Source: an uncultured Prevotellaceae bacterium (GTDB lineage: Bacteria; Bacteroidota; Bacteroidia; Bacteroidales; Muribaculaceae). From it: a stretch of 58,104 nt of DNA. Shown here one piece after another: positions 9,477-17,891 of this stretch (the first letter of the stretch is position 1; every line of letters starts with the position of its first letter). The translations under genes and the position numbers were made by a program. A model generated the notes under the pieces. It was not told the DNA's origin. It saw nothing but the letters and a program-made list of their open reading frames with translations, and did not search any database. The stretch lies in NCBI GenBank assembly GCA_900318345.1, contig ONKD01000010.1, forward strand, positions 1-58,104, given 5' to 3'.

Positions 9477-10624
9477 TTCTTGGAGTGTTCGTTGGTGATT
9501 TTATTGTAATAGAAGTTGAGCACGTCGCTGGCGGCGACAAACGAGGTCTGCTTGCCAGCCAGCACCGTATCCTCCTTGATATTGAGCAGGCGCTCGATTT
9601 CGGGGTCAAAGTAGAAGCGCGCCAGCAGTTGCTCGTTGATGGTCTCGCGCATCCAGTAGCGCTCCTGCTCGTGACGTTTCTCGTCAAAGTAGCCGCTTGC
9701 CTTGACGTGGGCAAAGTAGCGGTCAATCATGTCCCACACCTTGTCGATGTCCAGGTCATAGTAGCCCGAGTAGGTGATGACCTCGGGCAGGAAGCCGCTT
9801 GGGGGTAGGGGATAGAGGTGGAGCGCGTTGCGGAACTGTGCCGCAGCCAGTTTGGCGCGCTCGACGTTGTCACCGTCACACTTGTTGATGACGATGCCGT
9901 CGGCCATCTCCATGATGCCGCGCTTGATGCCCTGCAACTCGTCGCCCGTTCCTGCGAGCTGGATGAGCAGGAAGTAGTCCACCATCGAGTGGACGGCAAT
10001 CTCGCTCTGTCCCACGCCTACGGTCTCGACAAAGATGGTGTCATAGCCTGCAGCCTCACACAGCACAATCGTCTCGCGCGTCTTGCGGGCCACGCCACCC
10101 AGCGAACCTGCTGAGGGGGAAGGGCGAATGAACACGTCGGGCTCGATGGCCAGGCGCTCCATGCGCGTCTTGTCGCCCAGGATAGATCCCTTGGAACGCT
10201 CGCTGCTGGGGTCGATTGCCAGCACAGCCAGTTTATGGCCTTGCTTAATGACGTGCATACCGAAGGAGTCAATCGATGTGCTCTTGCCTGCGCCAGGCAC
10301 GCCCGTGATGCCGATGCGTCGCGAGTTGCCCGTGTAGGGGAGGCATTTCTCGATGACCTCCTGGGCGATGATTTGGTGCTCGGCATTGCGGCTCTCGACC
10401 AGCGTCACCGCCTGTCCCAGCACAGCGCGGTTGCCCTTGCGGATGCCCTCAACATACTCGGCTGGCGAGAGTTGAGGTTTGCGCTTGCGTTTCAGGTAAG
10501 GATTTACAATGGGTGGCTGTTCCACACCGCTGTTTACCTGCAATCCGGTGAATTGCTCGTCATTCTCGGGATGGTGCAATTCGGGACACTCTTCGGTGTG
10601 CTGTGTAATTCTTGTCTTTGCCAT
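9473..10624 (-). CDS. meaB: MeaB/ArgK-type G3E GTPase (methylmalonyl-CoA mutase chaperone)
   Basis: A 383-residue GTPase with the P-loop GVPGAGKST at 108-116, the DPSS motif near residue 140, an ETVGVGQSE segment and the NKCDGD base-recognition motif. These are the hallmarks of MeaB, which protects and reloads adenosylcobalamin-dependent methylmalonyl-CoA mutase. The N-terminal 50 residues are a poorly conserved extension. The mutase genes are not in the window, so the partner must be encoded elsewhere. It heads a tight three-gene run with the PrcB-like and Nudix genes. Confidence 0.92.
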   Translation of the reverse strand: MAKTRITQHTEECPELHHPENDEQFTGLQVNSGVEQPPIVNPYLKRKRKPQLSPAEYVEGIRKGNRAVLGQAVTLVESRNAEHQIIAQEVIEKCLPYTGNSRRIGITGVPGAGKSTSIDSFGMHVIKQGHKLAVLAIDPSSERSKGSILGDKTRMERLAIEPDVFIRPSPSAGSLGGVARKTRETIVLCEAAGYDTIFVETVGVGQSEIAVHSMVDYFLLIQLAGTGDELQGIKRGIMEMADGIVINKCDGDNVERAKLAAAQFRNALHLYPLPPSGFLPEVITYSGYYDLDIDKVWDMIDRYFAHVKASGYFDEKRHEQERYWMRETINEQLLARFYFDPEIERLLNIKEDTVLAGKQTSFVAASDVLNFYYNKITNEHSKK

Positions 10625-10668
10625 TATATCAGTTGTATGTTTTAATTCTAAGTATGTTTAGTATCGCC

Positions 10669-10709
10669 AATAATTCTTTAACCTCTAACCTCTAACCAGC
10701 GCAAAGCGC
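10669..10709 (-). repeat. Hairpin followed by GGTTAGA heptamers
   Basis: Read on the minus strand, just after the DUF1573 stop codon, there is a small hairpin AGCGC-TTT-GCGCT followed by three GGTTAGA-type units ending in GGTTAAAG. A second hairpin-plus-GGTTAGAGG stretch occurs behind the PatB/MalY gene at 53089-53120. This points to an interspersed 3'-end element. Confidence 0.55.
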
Positions 10710-11807
10710 TCAATCAATGATGCCCACGAGCCTGATGGTAACGCGGGGATTATCTGGGTCGTTGCTCATGAGCGTGAGCGGCACGTTAAGCATGTGTTCC
10801 TGCTGGCATGAGGTGTCCACCGTGACAGTGATGGTCGCCTTCTTGCCGCGCTTGACCTCTTGCCGGTCAGCGCTCAATGTGATGCCCTCGCCCTGCGGTA
10901 CCCACAGTCGCCTGATGGCGAGCCGCTCTTTGCCTTTGTTGGTAATGGTGAATGTGCGGGTAACCACCTCGCCGGCCTTCATGGTGCCGAAGTCAAGACG
11001 CTCGTCACAGTCCACAGCAATGACGGGTGCGTCGGCGCGTTGCTTGTCGGTGAGGTTGTCAAAATTTTCCATCACCTGTGCCATCACTTGGATGTCGGCA
11101 GCTCCCTTGGCTGCCGTTGATGTGGGCGATAACGGCCTGCACTCCATGGTGAGTGTGTCCACATTCAGTCCCCACAGGGGAGCATATCTCGAGGCATAAT
11201 GTACCGTGAGTGCTGTGACACGTGCCGGCGGCACGGTGTCGGGAACCACAGCCGGGCGGATGTGTGGCTTGGCTCCTGTGACGCTCACCAGCATCGTGTC
11301 GGTCGAGGCATTATAGGCGCTCAGGTACTGTGTGCTGCCCTTGCCCTTTACCAGCTCGCCAAAGGGGATGACCCGTTGGCTGATGCGCAGGTCGCCAGCC
11401 CTTATCGGGTATTCCTTATCGAGCGTCGCATCGGTGGGGATGACGTTGCCGCTTATCTCTAGGATGGTGCGCTTGGTATCGGTGTTGGTGAATATGATGG
11501 CTTGTTTAGTGAACTGGCCGGGGCGCCCCGAGGGATTGTAGGACAGGCTGACCGTTGCCGTGTCGCCAGGCATGATGGGTTGCTCGGGATAATCAATGCC
11601 CGTGCATCCGCATCCCACCTGCACCTTGACAATCAACAGCGGCTCGGTGCCCGTGTTCTTGACCCGCAGCTGGCAGTGGGCCTTGCCGTCCTGCTCGCGG
11701 ATGACGCCAAAGTCGTGATGCCGCTCGAGCCAGGTGGCTTGAGGCTGTGCCACAAGGCTGAGTGCCACACTAGCGAGCAACCATGCTATGAGCAAGATGC
11801 GTTTCAT
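10710..11807 (-). CDS. DUF1573 domain protein, larger paralogue
   Basis: A 365-residue secreted protein (signal peptide about 1-20). The N-terminal part has the DUF1573 signature: HHDFGVI, a VKNTGTEPLLI segment, and VGCGCTGIDYP with conserved Cys. A related Ig-like/ASH-type repeat follows near residues 265-365 (DFGTMKAGEVVTRTFTITN). Such proteins are widespread in Bacteroidota and their function is unknown, probably extracytoplasmic. It lies 22 bp downstream of its shorter paralogue, in the same direction. Confidence 0.85.
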   Translation of the reverse strand: MKRILLIAWLLASVALSLVAQPQATWLERHHDFGVIREQDGKAHCQLRVKNTGTEPLLIVKVQVGCGCTGIDYPEQPIMPGDTATVSLSYNPSGRPGQFTKQAIIFTNTDTKRTILEISGNVIPTDATLDKEYPIRAGDLRISQRVIPFGELVKGKGSTQYLSAYNASTDTMLVSVTGAKPHIRPAVVPDTVPPARVTALTVHYASRYAPLWGLNVDTLTMECRPLSPTSTAAKGAADIQVMAQVMENFDNLTDKQRADAPVIAVDCDERLDFGTMKAGEVVTRTFTITNKGKERLAIRRLWVPQGEGITLSADRQEVKRGKKATITVTVDTSCQQEHMLNVPLTLMSNDPDNPRVTIRLVGIID

Positions 11808-11829
11808 GCTCTGTCTTTAGTGATAATGG

Positions 11830-12228
11830 TTAGTTTTTGGGCACAACAGTTCCCTCGATGCGCAAGACCGTCGTGCGCTCCTTGCCGTTGGTCTTGATTT
11901 TCACGGTTTTCCTGAATGCGCCAGGACGACCGATGGGGCTGAAGGTCACCTTGATTTTGCCCTTCTTGCCCGGCTTGATGGGCTTGGAGGGGTACTCGGG
12001 GCGTGTGCAGCCGCACGAGGCCGTCGCGTCGATGATGAGCAGCGGTTTGTCACCGGTGTTAGTGAACTCAAAGTTGCAAGACACGGGACCGTTGGCCTCC
12101 TTGATGGTGCCAAAATCGTGGCTCTTGACCGTGAACTTGGCCTCGGCATACTTGTCATCGGCCCACAGGGCGGTAGCCACCATGCACATCGCGAAAAACG
12201 CTATAAAAAACCTTTTAGTCATTGTCAT
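11830..12228 (-). CDS. DUF1573 domain protein, short paralogue
   Basis: A 132-residue secreted protein: signal peptide to about residue 23, then a single DUF1573 domain (SHDFGTIKEA, FTNTGDKPLLI, ASCGCTRPEYP, PGKKGKI, GRPGAFRKT). It parallels the N-terminal third of the next gene, with which it forms a tandem duplication. Only 18 bp separates it from the end of the DUF3791 gene upstream and no terminator is visible there, so read-through from that module is possible. Confidence 0.87.
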   Translation of the reverse strand: MTMTKRFFIAFFAMCMVATALWADDKYAEAKFTVKSHDFGTIKEANGPVSCNFEFTNTGDKPLLIIDATASCGCTRPEYPSKPIKPGKKGKIKVTFSPIGRPGAFRKTVKIKTNGKERTTVLRIEGTVVPKN

Positions 12229-12246
12229 ATATTAATTAATTAAATG

Positions 12247-12468
12247 CTATGCGAATTTACCCTCTATCAGTTCTTTGTGAAGCAATTGGTAATTGTAACC
12301 GGCGCTTTGATAATAAAGGCCCGTTTCGAGATCTAATATTTTGTCATAAAGCTGAGAATTATAGACCGCGTCCAGCCCTTCCTTAACTGTGAGCCCGAAG
12401 TCTGTTATTACCCTTATGACCAAGTTCTTGGTGAGTGTATCAATTAAAAATTTAACTTCGTTGTTCAT
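12247..12468 (-). CDS. DUF3791 protein (third gene of DUF3990 module)
   Basis: A 73-residue helical protein with the DUF3791 pattern: a start like EVKFLIDTL, then GLTVKEGLDAVYNSQLYDKI and LETGLYYQS. Its ATG overlaps the DUF3990 stop (ATGA), a coupling typical of toxin-antitoxin pairs. DUF3791 genes are commonly found beside DUF3990 genes in gut bacteria. The role as antitoxin or chaperone is inferred from context only. It is AT-rich compared with flanking genes. Confidence 0.8.
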   Translation of the reverse strand: MNNEVKFLIDTLTKNLVIRVITDFGLTVKEGLDAVYNSQLYDKILDLETGLYYQSAGYNYQLLHKELIEGKFA

Positions 12469-12950
12469 CTTCTTTTCAATTGTTCAATAGCTCTCTCTGT
12501 GCCAAAGTAGTACTGGCGGTTCAGTTTGCGATAGGCTAACTCCTTGGCAAGGGTTTCAAGATCGATTACGCCCTCGTTGTATCTCTCAAGCTGAAAGGCG
12601 ACCCCATCGTCTGCAACTGGACCAATAACAATATCAAATGGATGAGTAAAACCCGTTTGAGATGCATTGCGATTGGAATTGACAAATTCAGCCCATTCGG
12701 CACTTACCTCATCAGGGAACACCTTAATGTTCAAATCATTTCCATGCATACAATCGTCATCGAACTCAAAAACAGTAACAATAGGATTGCCATAACCCAT
12801 GATGCGTACCCGTCTTTGGGCCATTGCCAGAGCTTGTGTTTCAATATCGGTAAGATAAAAACCTTTCCCGAAATCCTTATCAGCAAGACTTTTTGATAAG
12901 TCGATGACCTCTATAGCGACATTTGAGCCGTGGTAAAGTTTTTTGATCAT
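12465..12950 (-). CDS. DUF3990 protein, ADP-ribosyltransferase-like fold
   Basis: A 161-residue protein. The LYHGS motif near the N-terminus and the DFGKGFYLTD motif about 30 residues later resemble the H and Y motifs of PARP-type ADP-ribosyltransferases (compare HGS and FGKGIYFAD). A later YFGTERAIEQL could supply the third, acidic position. I recall DUF3990 as belonging to the ADP-ribosyl clan. A toxin-like transferase is therefore plausible but not shown. The start at 12950 was chosen because its ATG overlaps the stop of the preceding DUF3791 gene (ATGA). An in-frame start 27 bases earlier would lie inside that gene. Confidence 0.8.
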   Translation of the reverse strand: MIKKLYHGSNVAIEVIDLSKSLADKDFGKGFYLTDIETQALAMAQRRVRIMGYGNPIVTVFEFDDDCMHGNDLNIKVFPDEVSAEWAEFVNSNRNASQTGFTHPFDIVIGPVADDGVAFQLERYNEGVIDLETLAKELAYRKLNRQYYFGTERAIEQLKRR

Positions 12951-13171
12951 ACCAGCGCCCCTCCATTGCGATGACAAATGACAGATAAATCGTCAATCGC
13001 ATCACTGATTGACAGCTGATGCTCTGCTTCATAGCACTCATCAAGGAAATTCAGACCCTTGAAGCGGTTCAAATAGGAATACGCCTGTTTATTGCTCAAG
13101 CCATACCTGTTGGCAAAAGCGCTCACACAATATATGATATAAGTTATCCTATTTTGAGTGTCTCTTTCCAT
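12947..13171 (-). CDS. DUF3791 protein (first gene of DUF3990 module)
   Basis: A 74-residue helical protein of the other DUF3791 subgroup: YIIYCVSAFANRYGLS, QAYSYLNRFKGL, FLDECYEAEHQLS and a C-terminal DLSVICHRNGG. It leads a three-gene translationally coupled unit, DUF3791-DUF3990-DUF3791. The upstream open frame to 13204 overlaps the promoter box, so I start at 13171 (MERDTQN). The two DUF3791 proteins are not obviously similar to each other and may do different jobs, for example regulation and toxin neutralisation. Confidence 0.8.
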   Translation of the reverse strand: MERDTQNRITYIIYCVSAFANRYGLSNKQAYSYLNRFKGLNFLDECYEAEHQLSISDAIDDLSVICHRNGGALV

Positions 13172-13201
13172 TTGTCTGTCTAAAAGAAAACATCTAACCT
13201 G

Positions 13202-13209
13202 CAAAGTTA
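13202..13209 (-). promoter_or_regulatory. -7 box of the DUF3791/DUF3990 module
   Basis: TAACTTTG on the minus strand, 30 bp upstream of the chosen start of the first DUF3791 gene. It fits the TAnnTTTG consensus. Confidence 0.6.
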
Positions 13210-13355
13210 GGAACTTTTTTTGTGATACATGTGTTAAAACGGGAAATTTTGATGATGTTGTAAAGATGATGTCATGAAATGTTGAATGATTAAAAAAAAG
13301 TGGTTATTTTTGCACCATTACTGCAAAGAATATTAACTTTTAAATCATAATAATT

Positions 13356-14204
13356 ATGAAGAAATCAAGATTACTCATTGTCCTGCTGCTGATGCTGGTT
13401 GCCGCTAGCGGCTATGCCCAGGAAAGTTACCGCGAGGCCGTGAAGGAATATCTGTCGGTATTAGGTCCGGCCGACGAGATGAAGTCAGCCTTATATGAGA
13501 TGAACGAAACCTTTTTTGTGCCGAGTAGCAATGTGGACTATGACATGTTGACCGAGCGTTATTTCAAGGAGGTGTTTAATGACCAGTTGATAGACATGTT
13601 TGAGCCCATGATGAAGGAGCGCAATGTCACAGAAGCCGACTTGAGAACTCTCAATGAAATGTTGGCAACCCCCAAATTCCAAACATTTATAGCTCATCAG
13701 AACGAGTGGCTTGAAAAGTTGAGCCAGATATCGGATGAATGCATATCAAAACTCAATGATGGTGAAGAGCCTAAGAACATTCAAGTGAATAAAGACATCG
13801 ATGCCGATTATGCCGCCAAATTCCAAAAGATGTGGAAAGAAAGTGGTAAGGAGGAGGCATCAATAGGCCTCTATGACAAATTATCTCTTGACGAGAATAC
13901 TGAGGAGTTTGCAAAAATCGGTAAATACAAGACCTGGCTCGCAGACAATTTTGGCACGATAGCCCTGAATGCGGCTTATGGCACCTTGACACTTGAGGAT
14001 TTTGACCTTGGCATGAAATTATACACTAACGAGTCTTACCGCAAGGCCACAGACACATCGGACATGAATGTTTTCAGCGTAGTTGGCCCAACTGCTGAAA
14101 TCATCATAAATTATCTCGACTGGATGGAATCTCAAGGTGCTCAGCCGAGCGAGAAGTTTCTAGCCCTCAAGGTTTTAATGCAGTCCATGAATTTTAAGCC
14201 TTAG
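13356..14204 (+). CDS. Secreted alpha-helical protein, possibly DUF2059-like
   Basis: A 282-residue protein with a clear signal peptide (cleavage after about ASGYA, residue 21) and a mostly helical, charged remainder without cysteines. The arrangement YREAVKEYLSVLG followed by a long helical part loosely resembles DUF2059 proteins, but I cannot assign it firmly. It has its own TATTTTTG promoter box at about 13304 and its own terminator, so it is a single-gene unit. No catalytic motif was recognised. Confidence 0.75.
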   Translation: MKKSRLLIVLLLMLVAASGYAQESYREAVKEYLSVLGPADEMKSALYEMNETFFVPSSNVDYDMLTERYFKEVFNDQLIDMFEPMMKERNVTEADLRTLNEMLATPKFQTFIAHQNEWLEKLSQISDECISKLNDGEEPKNIQVNKDIDADYAAKFQKMWKESGKEEASIGLYDKLSLDENTEEFAKIGKYKTWLADNFGTIALNAAYGTLTLEDFDLGMKLYTNESYRKATDTSDMNVFSVVGPTAEIIINYLDWMESQGAQPSEKFLALKVLMQSMNFKP

Positions 14205-14238
14205 AATTATTCAGCTTAAGGCTGCTCAACCTTACTAC

Positions 14239-14285
14239 CATCGGCTGGTGTCATGATGTTCATGGCATGAGCCGATGCTTTTTAG
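14239..14285 (+). terminator. Terminator of the secreted helical protein gene
   Basis: CATCGGCT (14239-14246) pairs with AGCCGATG (14270-14277) and is followed by CTTTTT. Confidence 0.8.
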
Positions 14286-14337
14286 GCCTATTATCCAATA
14301 ATTGTAGTGTGAAAAGACCCATTTCAGTTCTTTTTTG

Positions 14338-14345
14338 TATATTTG
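14338..14345 (+). promoter_or_regulatory. -7 box of the tricorn-like protease gene
   Basis: TATATTTG matches the Bacteroidota consensus. It lies 37 bp upstream of the ATG at 14383 and overlaps the 5' end of the open frame, which is one reason to reject a TTG start at 14335. Confidence 0.65.
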
Positions 14346-14382
14346 CAGGATAAAACCCAATCAAATTTATAGAATCTTATTT

Positions 14383-17300
14383 ATGAAGAAAATTTTGCTT
14401 TCTCTCGCCGCAGTGACGGCGATGACAGCGATGGCCGACACGCCATTGTGGATGCGCTATGCGCGCATTTCGCCTGACGGCAACAAAATCGCGTTCTGCT
14501 ACAAGGGCGACATCTATGTGGTGCCCTCAACTGGCGGACAGGCTGTGCAGTTGACCTCACAGTCGAGTTATGAAACCATGCCCGTGTGGTCGCCCGACGG
14601 CACGATGCTGGCCTTTGCCAGCGACCGTAAGGGTAACAATGACATCTATGTGATGCCATCCACCGGCGGACAGCCCAAGCAGCTCACGCGCAATAGCGCC
14701 GGTGAGACGCCATGGACCTTCAGCCCCGATGGCAAGTACATCTATTACAGTGCCTCCATCCAGGACCCCGCGAGCAGCATGCTGTTCCCCAGCGGCCGCT
14801 TGACCGAGGTCTATAAGGTGCCTGTTGAGGGTGGCCGTTCCACCCGTGAGCTGGGCACCCCTGCCGAGTACATCTGCTGGAATAAGACTGGAGACTATTT
14901 TGTTTACCAGGACCGCAAGGGCGGCGAGGATGAGTGGCGCAAGCACCACACCTCGTCAATCACGCGCGACATCTGGCGCTATGATGCCAAGACTGGCAAG
15001 CACACCAATCTGACCGACATCGGCGGTGAGGACCGCAATCCCGTCCTCAGCCCCGACGGCAAGACGGTCTATTTCCTGAGCGAGCGCAATGGTGGCTCGA
15101 TGAATGTCTATTCGATGCCCATCGATCGTCCCAGCCAGCTCAAGGCCGAGACCAACTTCACGGTCAATCCCGTGCGCTTCCTCTCTATCGCTAACAACGG
15201 CACCCTGTGCTTTACCCAGGACGGTGAGCTCTACACCATGCGTCAGGGTAGCCAGCCCAGCAAGCTGAACATCAGCCTGTGGCATGACGACAGCGACCAG
15301 ATCCAGAACATGTCGTTCACGCGTGGCGCTACCGATGCTGCCGTCTCGCCCGACGGCAAGATGGTCGCCTTTGTGGTGCGCGGCGAGGTCTTTGTGACTT
15401 CGGTGGAATACAGCACCACCAAGCGTGTCACCAGCACCCCCGCTGCCGAGAATTGGGTATCGTGGGGCGCCGACAACCGCACGCTGGCCTATGCCACCGA
15501 GCGCAACGGCAACTGGGAGCTCGTACTCGCCACCATGGATCGTGAGGATGATCCCAACTTTGCTAATGCAACCATTATCAAGGAGGAAATCCTGTTGCCC
15601 TCCAAGACCGTGGAGCGCACCCGTCCCTGCCTCTCGCCCGACGGCAAGAAGTTGGCCTTTATCGAGGACCGTTTCTGCCTCAAGGTGCTTGACCTCAAGA
15701 CCAAGCAGGTGACCCAGGTGACCGACGGCTCGACTTGGTATGAGACCAACGGCGAGTTCAACTACTCGTGGTCGCCCGACGGCAAGTGGTTCGCCCTCGA
15801 GTTCATCGGCAACCAGCGTGACCCCTACACTGACATCGGCATTGTGCCTGCCACTGGTGGCACAATCACCAACATCACCAATAGCGCCTACATCAGCGAG
15901 GATCCCCGCTGGGTGATGGAGGGCAACGCCATCATGTTCCGCAGCAACCGTCTCGGTATGCGCAGCCATGCCTCGTGGGGCTCACAGGACGACGTCTTCC
16001 TGGCCTTTGTCAACCAGGATGCGCTCGATCGTTACAACCTCAACAAGGAGGACTATGAACTGCTGACCGAGGCCGAGAAGGAGGCCAAGAAGGCCGAAGA
16101 AAAGAAAGCCGAGGAAGCTAAGAACAGCAAGAGCAAGAAAAAAGGCAAAAACACGGCAGCTGCCTCCAAGGCCGATGACAAGGGCGTGAAAGTAGAACTC
16201 GAGGACATCGAGGACCGCATCGTGCGCGTGACGCCCAACTCGAGCAACATCTCGGGCTGCATGATTACCCCCGACGGCGAGTCGCTCTACTACCTGTCGG
16301 CATTTGAGAAGGGCTATGACCTGTGGAAGATGGACCTGCGCAAGCACGAGACCAAGCTGCTCAACAAGATGGGTGGCGGTGGTGCCGACATCCAGGCCAG
16401 CAAGGACGGCAAGACGCTGTATGTGCTGGGCGGCAGCAAAATGCAGAAACTCACCGTGGCCGGTGATAAACTCACGGGCATCGACTACAAGGCCGACATG
16501 AAGATGGACCTGTTTGCCGAGCGTGAGTACATGTTCAACCACGTGGACAAGCAGATTGAGAAACGCTTCTACAACCTGACCTATCACGGCTGTGACTGGA
16601 AGGCCAATGTGGAGACCTACCGCAAGTTCTTGCCCCACATCAACAATAATTATGACTATGCCGACCTGTTGAGTGAGTTGCTGGGCGAGTTGAACGCTTC
16701 ACACACCGGTGGTCGCTACTATCCTACCAGTGGCGAGGCTACATCCGACCTGGGTCTCATCTATGACTGGAACTACACCGGCAATGGCCTCATGGTTGAC
16801 GAGGTGATCGTCGGCGGCCCCGTGGCTAAGGCCAAGAGCAAAATCAAGCCCGGTGTTGTTCTGGAGCAGATCAACGGCACCTACATTAACCTGGAGAACG
16901 ACTATACCGAGCTGCTCAATGGGCAGGCCGGCAAGAAGGTGTTGCTCTCGCTGTTCGACCCCAATACCGGCAGACACTGGGAAGAGGTTGTGAGACCCAT
17001 TAGCAAGGGTGCGCTGAGTGACCTGATGTACAAGCGTTGGGTAAAGCGCAATGCCCACATCGTCGATAGCCTGTCCAATGGCCATCTGGGCTATGTGCAC
17101 TTGGAGTCGATGAACGATGCCAGCTACCGCGACATCTATAGCGACGTGCTGGGTAAATACAACAAGCGCGACGGTATCGTCATCGATACCCGCTTCAATG
17201 GCGGTGGTCGCCTGCACGAGGACATCGAGGTGCTCTTCAGCGGCAAGAAGTACTTTACTCAGGTCGTTCGCGGTCGTGAGGCCTGCGACATGCCCAGCCG

Positions 17301-17640
17301 CCGCTGGAACAAGCCTAGCATCATGCTCCAGTGCGAGGCCAACTACAGTAACGCTCACGGCACGCCATGGGTATATAGCCATGACAAGTTGGGCAAGCTG
17401 GTGGGTATGCCTGTTCCTGGCACGATGTCCAGTGTGTCGTGGGAGAGGCTGCAAGACTCATCGCTCATCTTCGGTATCCCCATCATCGGTTATCTGCTGC
17501 CCGAGGGCAACTACCTCGAGAACACTCAACTCGAGCCCGACATCAAGATTGCCAACAATCCTGAAACCGTGGTCAACGGCGAGGACCTGCAGCTCAAGGC
17601 CGCTGTCGAGGAGTTGATGCGAGAGTGCGGACTCAAATAA
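14383..17640 (+). CDS. Tricorn-like S41 family peptidase
   Basis: A 1085-residue exported protease. After the signal peptide (about 1-18) come PD40/WD40-type beta-propeller repeats (recurring SPDGK motifs, about 20-640), interrupted near residues 560-610 by a highly charged Lys/Glu-rich linker. Then follows a core region, a PDZ domain (about 790-840) and the S41 catalytic domain. The nucleophile is probably Ser989 in EANYSNAHG, followed by GMPVPGTM and the ENTQLEPDI end block seen in tricorn homologues. Such enzymes degrade peptides, here in the periplasm judging by the signal. It is monocistronic with its own promoter. Confidence 0.93.
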   Translation: MKKILLSLAAVTAMTAMADTPLWMRYARISPDGNKIAFCYKGDIYVVPSTGGQAVQLTSQSSYETMPVWSPDGTMLAFASDRKGNNDIYVMPSTGGQPKQLTRNSAGETPWTFSPDGKYIYYSASIQDPASSMLFPSGRLTEVYKVPVEGGRSTRELGTPAEYICWNKTGDYFVYQDRKGGEDEWRKHHTSSITRDIWRYDAKTGKHTNLTDIGGEDRNPVLSPDGKTVYFLSERNGGSMNVYSMPIDRPSQLKAETNFTVNPVRFLSIANNGTLCFTQDGELYTMRQGSQPSKLNISLWHDDSDQIQNMSFTRGATDAAVSPDGKMVAFVVRGEVFVTSVEYSTTKRVTSTPAAENWVSWGADNRTLAYATERNGNWELVLATMDREDDPNFANATIIKEEILLPSKTVERTRPCLSPDGKKLAFIEDRFCLKVLDLKTKQVTQVTDGSTWYETNGEFNYSWSPDGKWFALEFIGNQRDPYTDIGIVPATGGTITNITNSAYISEDPRWVMEGNAIMFRSNRLGMRSHASWGSQDDVFLAFVNQDALDRYNLNKEDYELLTEAEKEAKKAEEKKAEEAKNSKSKKKGKNTAAASKADDKGVKVELEDIEDRIVRVTPNSSNISGCMITPDGESLYYLSAFEKGYDLWKMDLRKHETKLLNKMGGGGADIQASKDGKTLYVLGGSKMQKLTVAGDKLTGIDYKADMKMDLFAEREYMFNHVDKQIEKRFYNLTYHGCDWKANVETYRKFLPHINNNYDYADLLSELLGELNASHTGGRYYPTSGEATSDLGLIYDWNYTGNGLMVDEVIVGGPVAKAKSKIKPGVVLEQINGTYINLENDYTELLNGQAGKKVLLSLFDPNTGRHWEEVVRPISKGALSDLMYKRWVKRNAHIVDSLSNGHLGYVHLESMNDASYRDIYSDVLGKYNKRDGIVIDTRFNGGGRLHEDIEVLFSGKKYFTQVVRGREACDMPSRRWNKPSIMLQCEANYSNAHGTPWVYSHDKLGKLVGMPVPGTMSSVSWERLQDSSLIFGIPIIGYLLPEGNYLENTQLEPDIKIANNPETVVNGEDLQLKAAVEELMRECGLK

Positions 17641-17699
17641 CAAATGTTAATTGTGATTAAAAATTCTGAAACCGGAAGAGCCATGTCATTGTTTTGTAG

Positions 17700-17707
17700 T
17701 ACTTTTG
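17700..17707 (+). promoter_or_regulatory. Possible -7 box of a short transcription unit
   Basis: TACTTTTG fits TAnnTTTG and lies 18 bp before a 34-codon ORF. No TTG is found at the expected distance upstream, so the call is tentative. Confidence 0.45.
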
Positions 17708-17725
17708 CGGCTAAAAATTTGGAAG

Positions 17726-17830
17726 ATGTCGCTTTTTATCACAAATATCATTCAAGATTATCATGCGTTAAACGCGTTATCTTTCAGTGCTTTTTCGGTT
17801 GAAAAGAATTATAATCAAGTGAATAGATGA
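17726..17830 (+). CDS. 34-residue small ORF, possible leader peptide
   Basis: ATG at 17726 is preceded by GGAAG and opens a 34-codon frame (beginning MSLFITNIIQ) with the TGA at 17828-17830, exactly where the 5' arm of a strong terminator begins. The unit thus consists of a promoter-like box, a short ORF and a terminator, directly before the SemiSWEET gene, which has no promoter of its own in the 25 bp after the terminator. It could be a small protein, a leader controlling termination, or chance. No match to a known leader peptide and no run of a single codon is visible. Confidence 0.4.
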   Translation: MSLFITNIIQDYHALNALSFSAFSVEKNYNQVNR

Positions 17831-17866
17831 CATTGTGGGGCTCAATTTGGGCCCCACAATGTTTTT
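17830..17866 (+). terminator. Strong hairpin terminator ahead of the SemiSWEET gene
   Basis: ACATTGTGGGGC (17830-17841) and GCCCCACAATGT (17851-17862) form a 12-bp perfect stem followed by TTTT. It ends the short unit and must be passed to reach the SemiSWEET gene, so it may act as an attenuator. Confidence 0.8.
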
Positions 17867-17891
17867 AATAACTATAACTCAATAAAGAATT

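Noticed and set aside
14335-14382. N-terminal extension of the tricorn-like protease from TTG
   Set aside because: The codons overlap the TATATTTG promoter box, and the signal peptide begins at the ATG at 14383.
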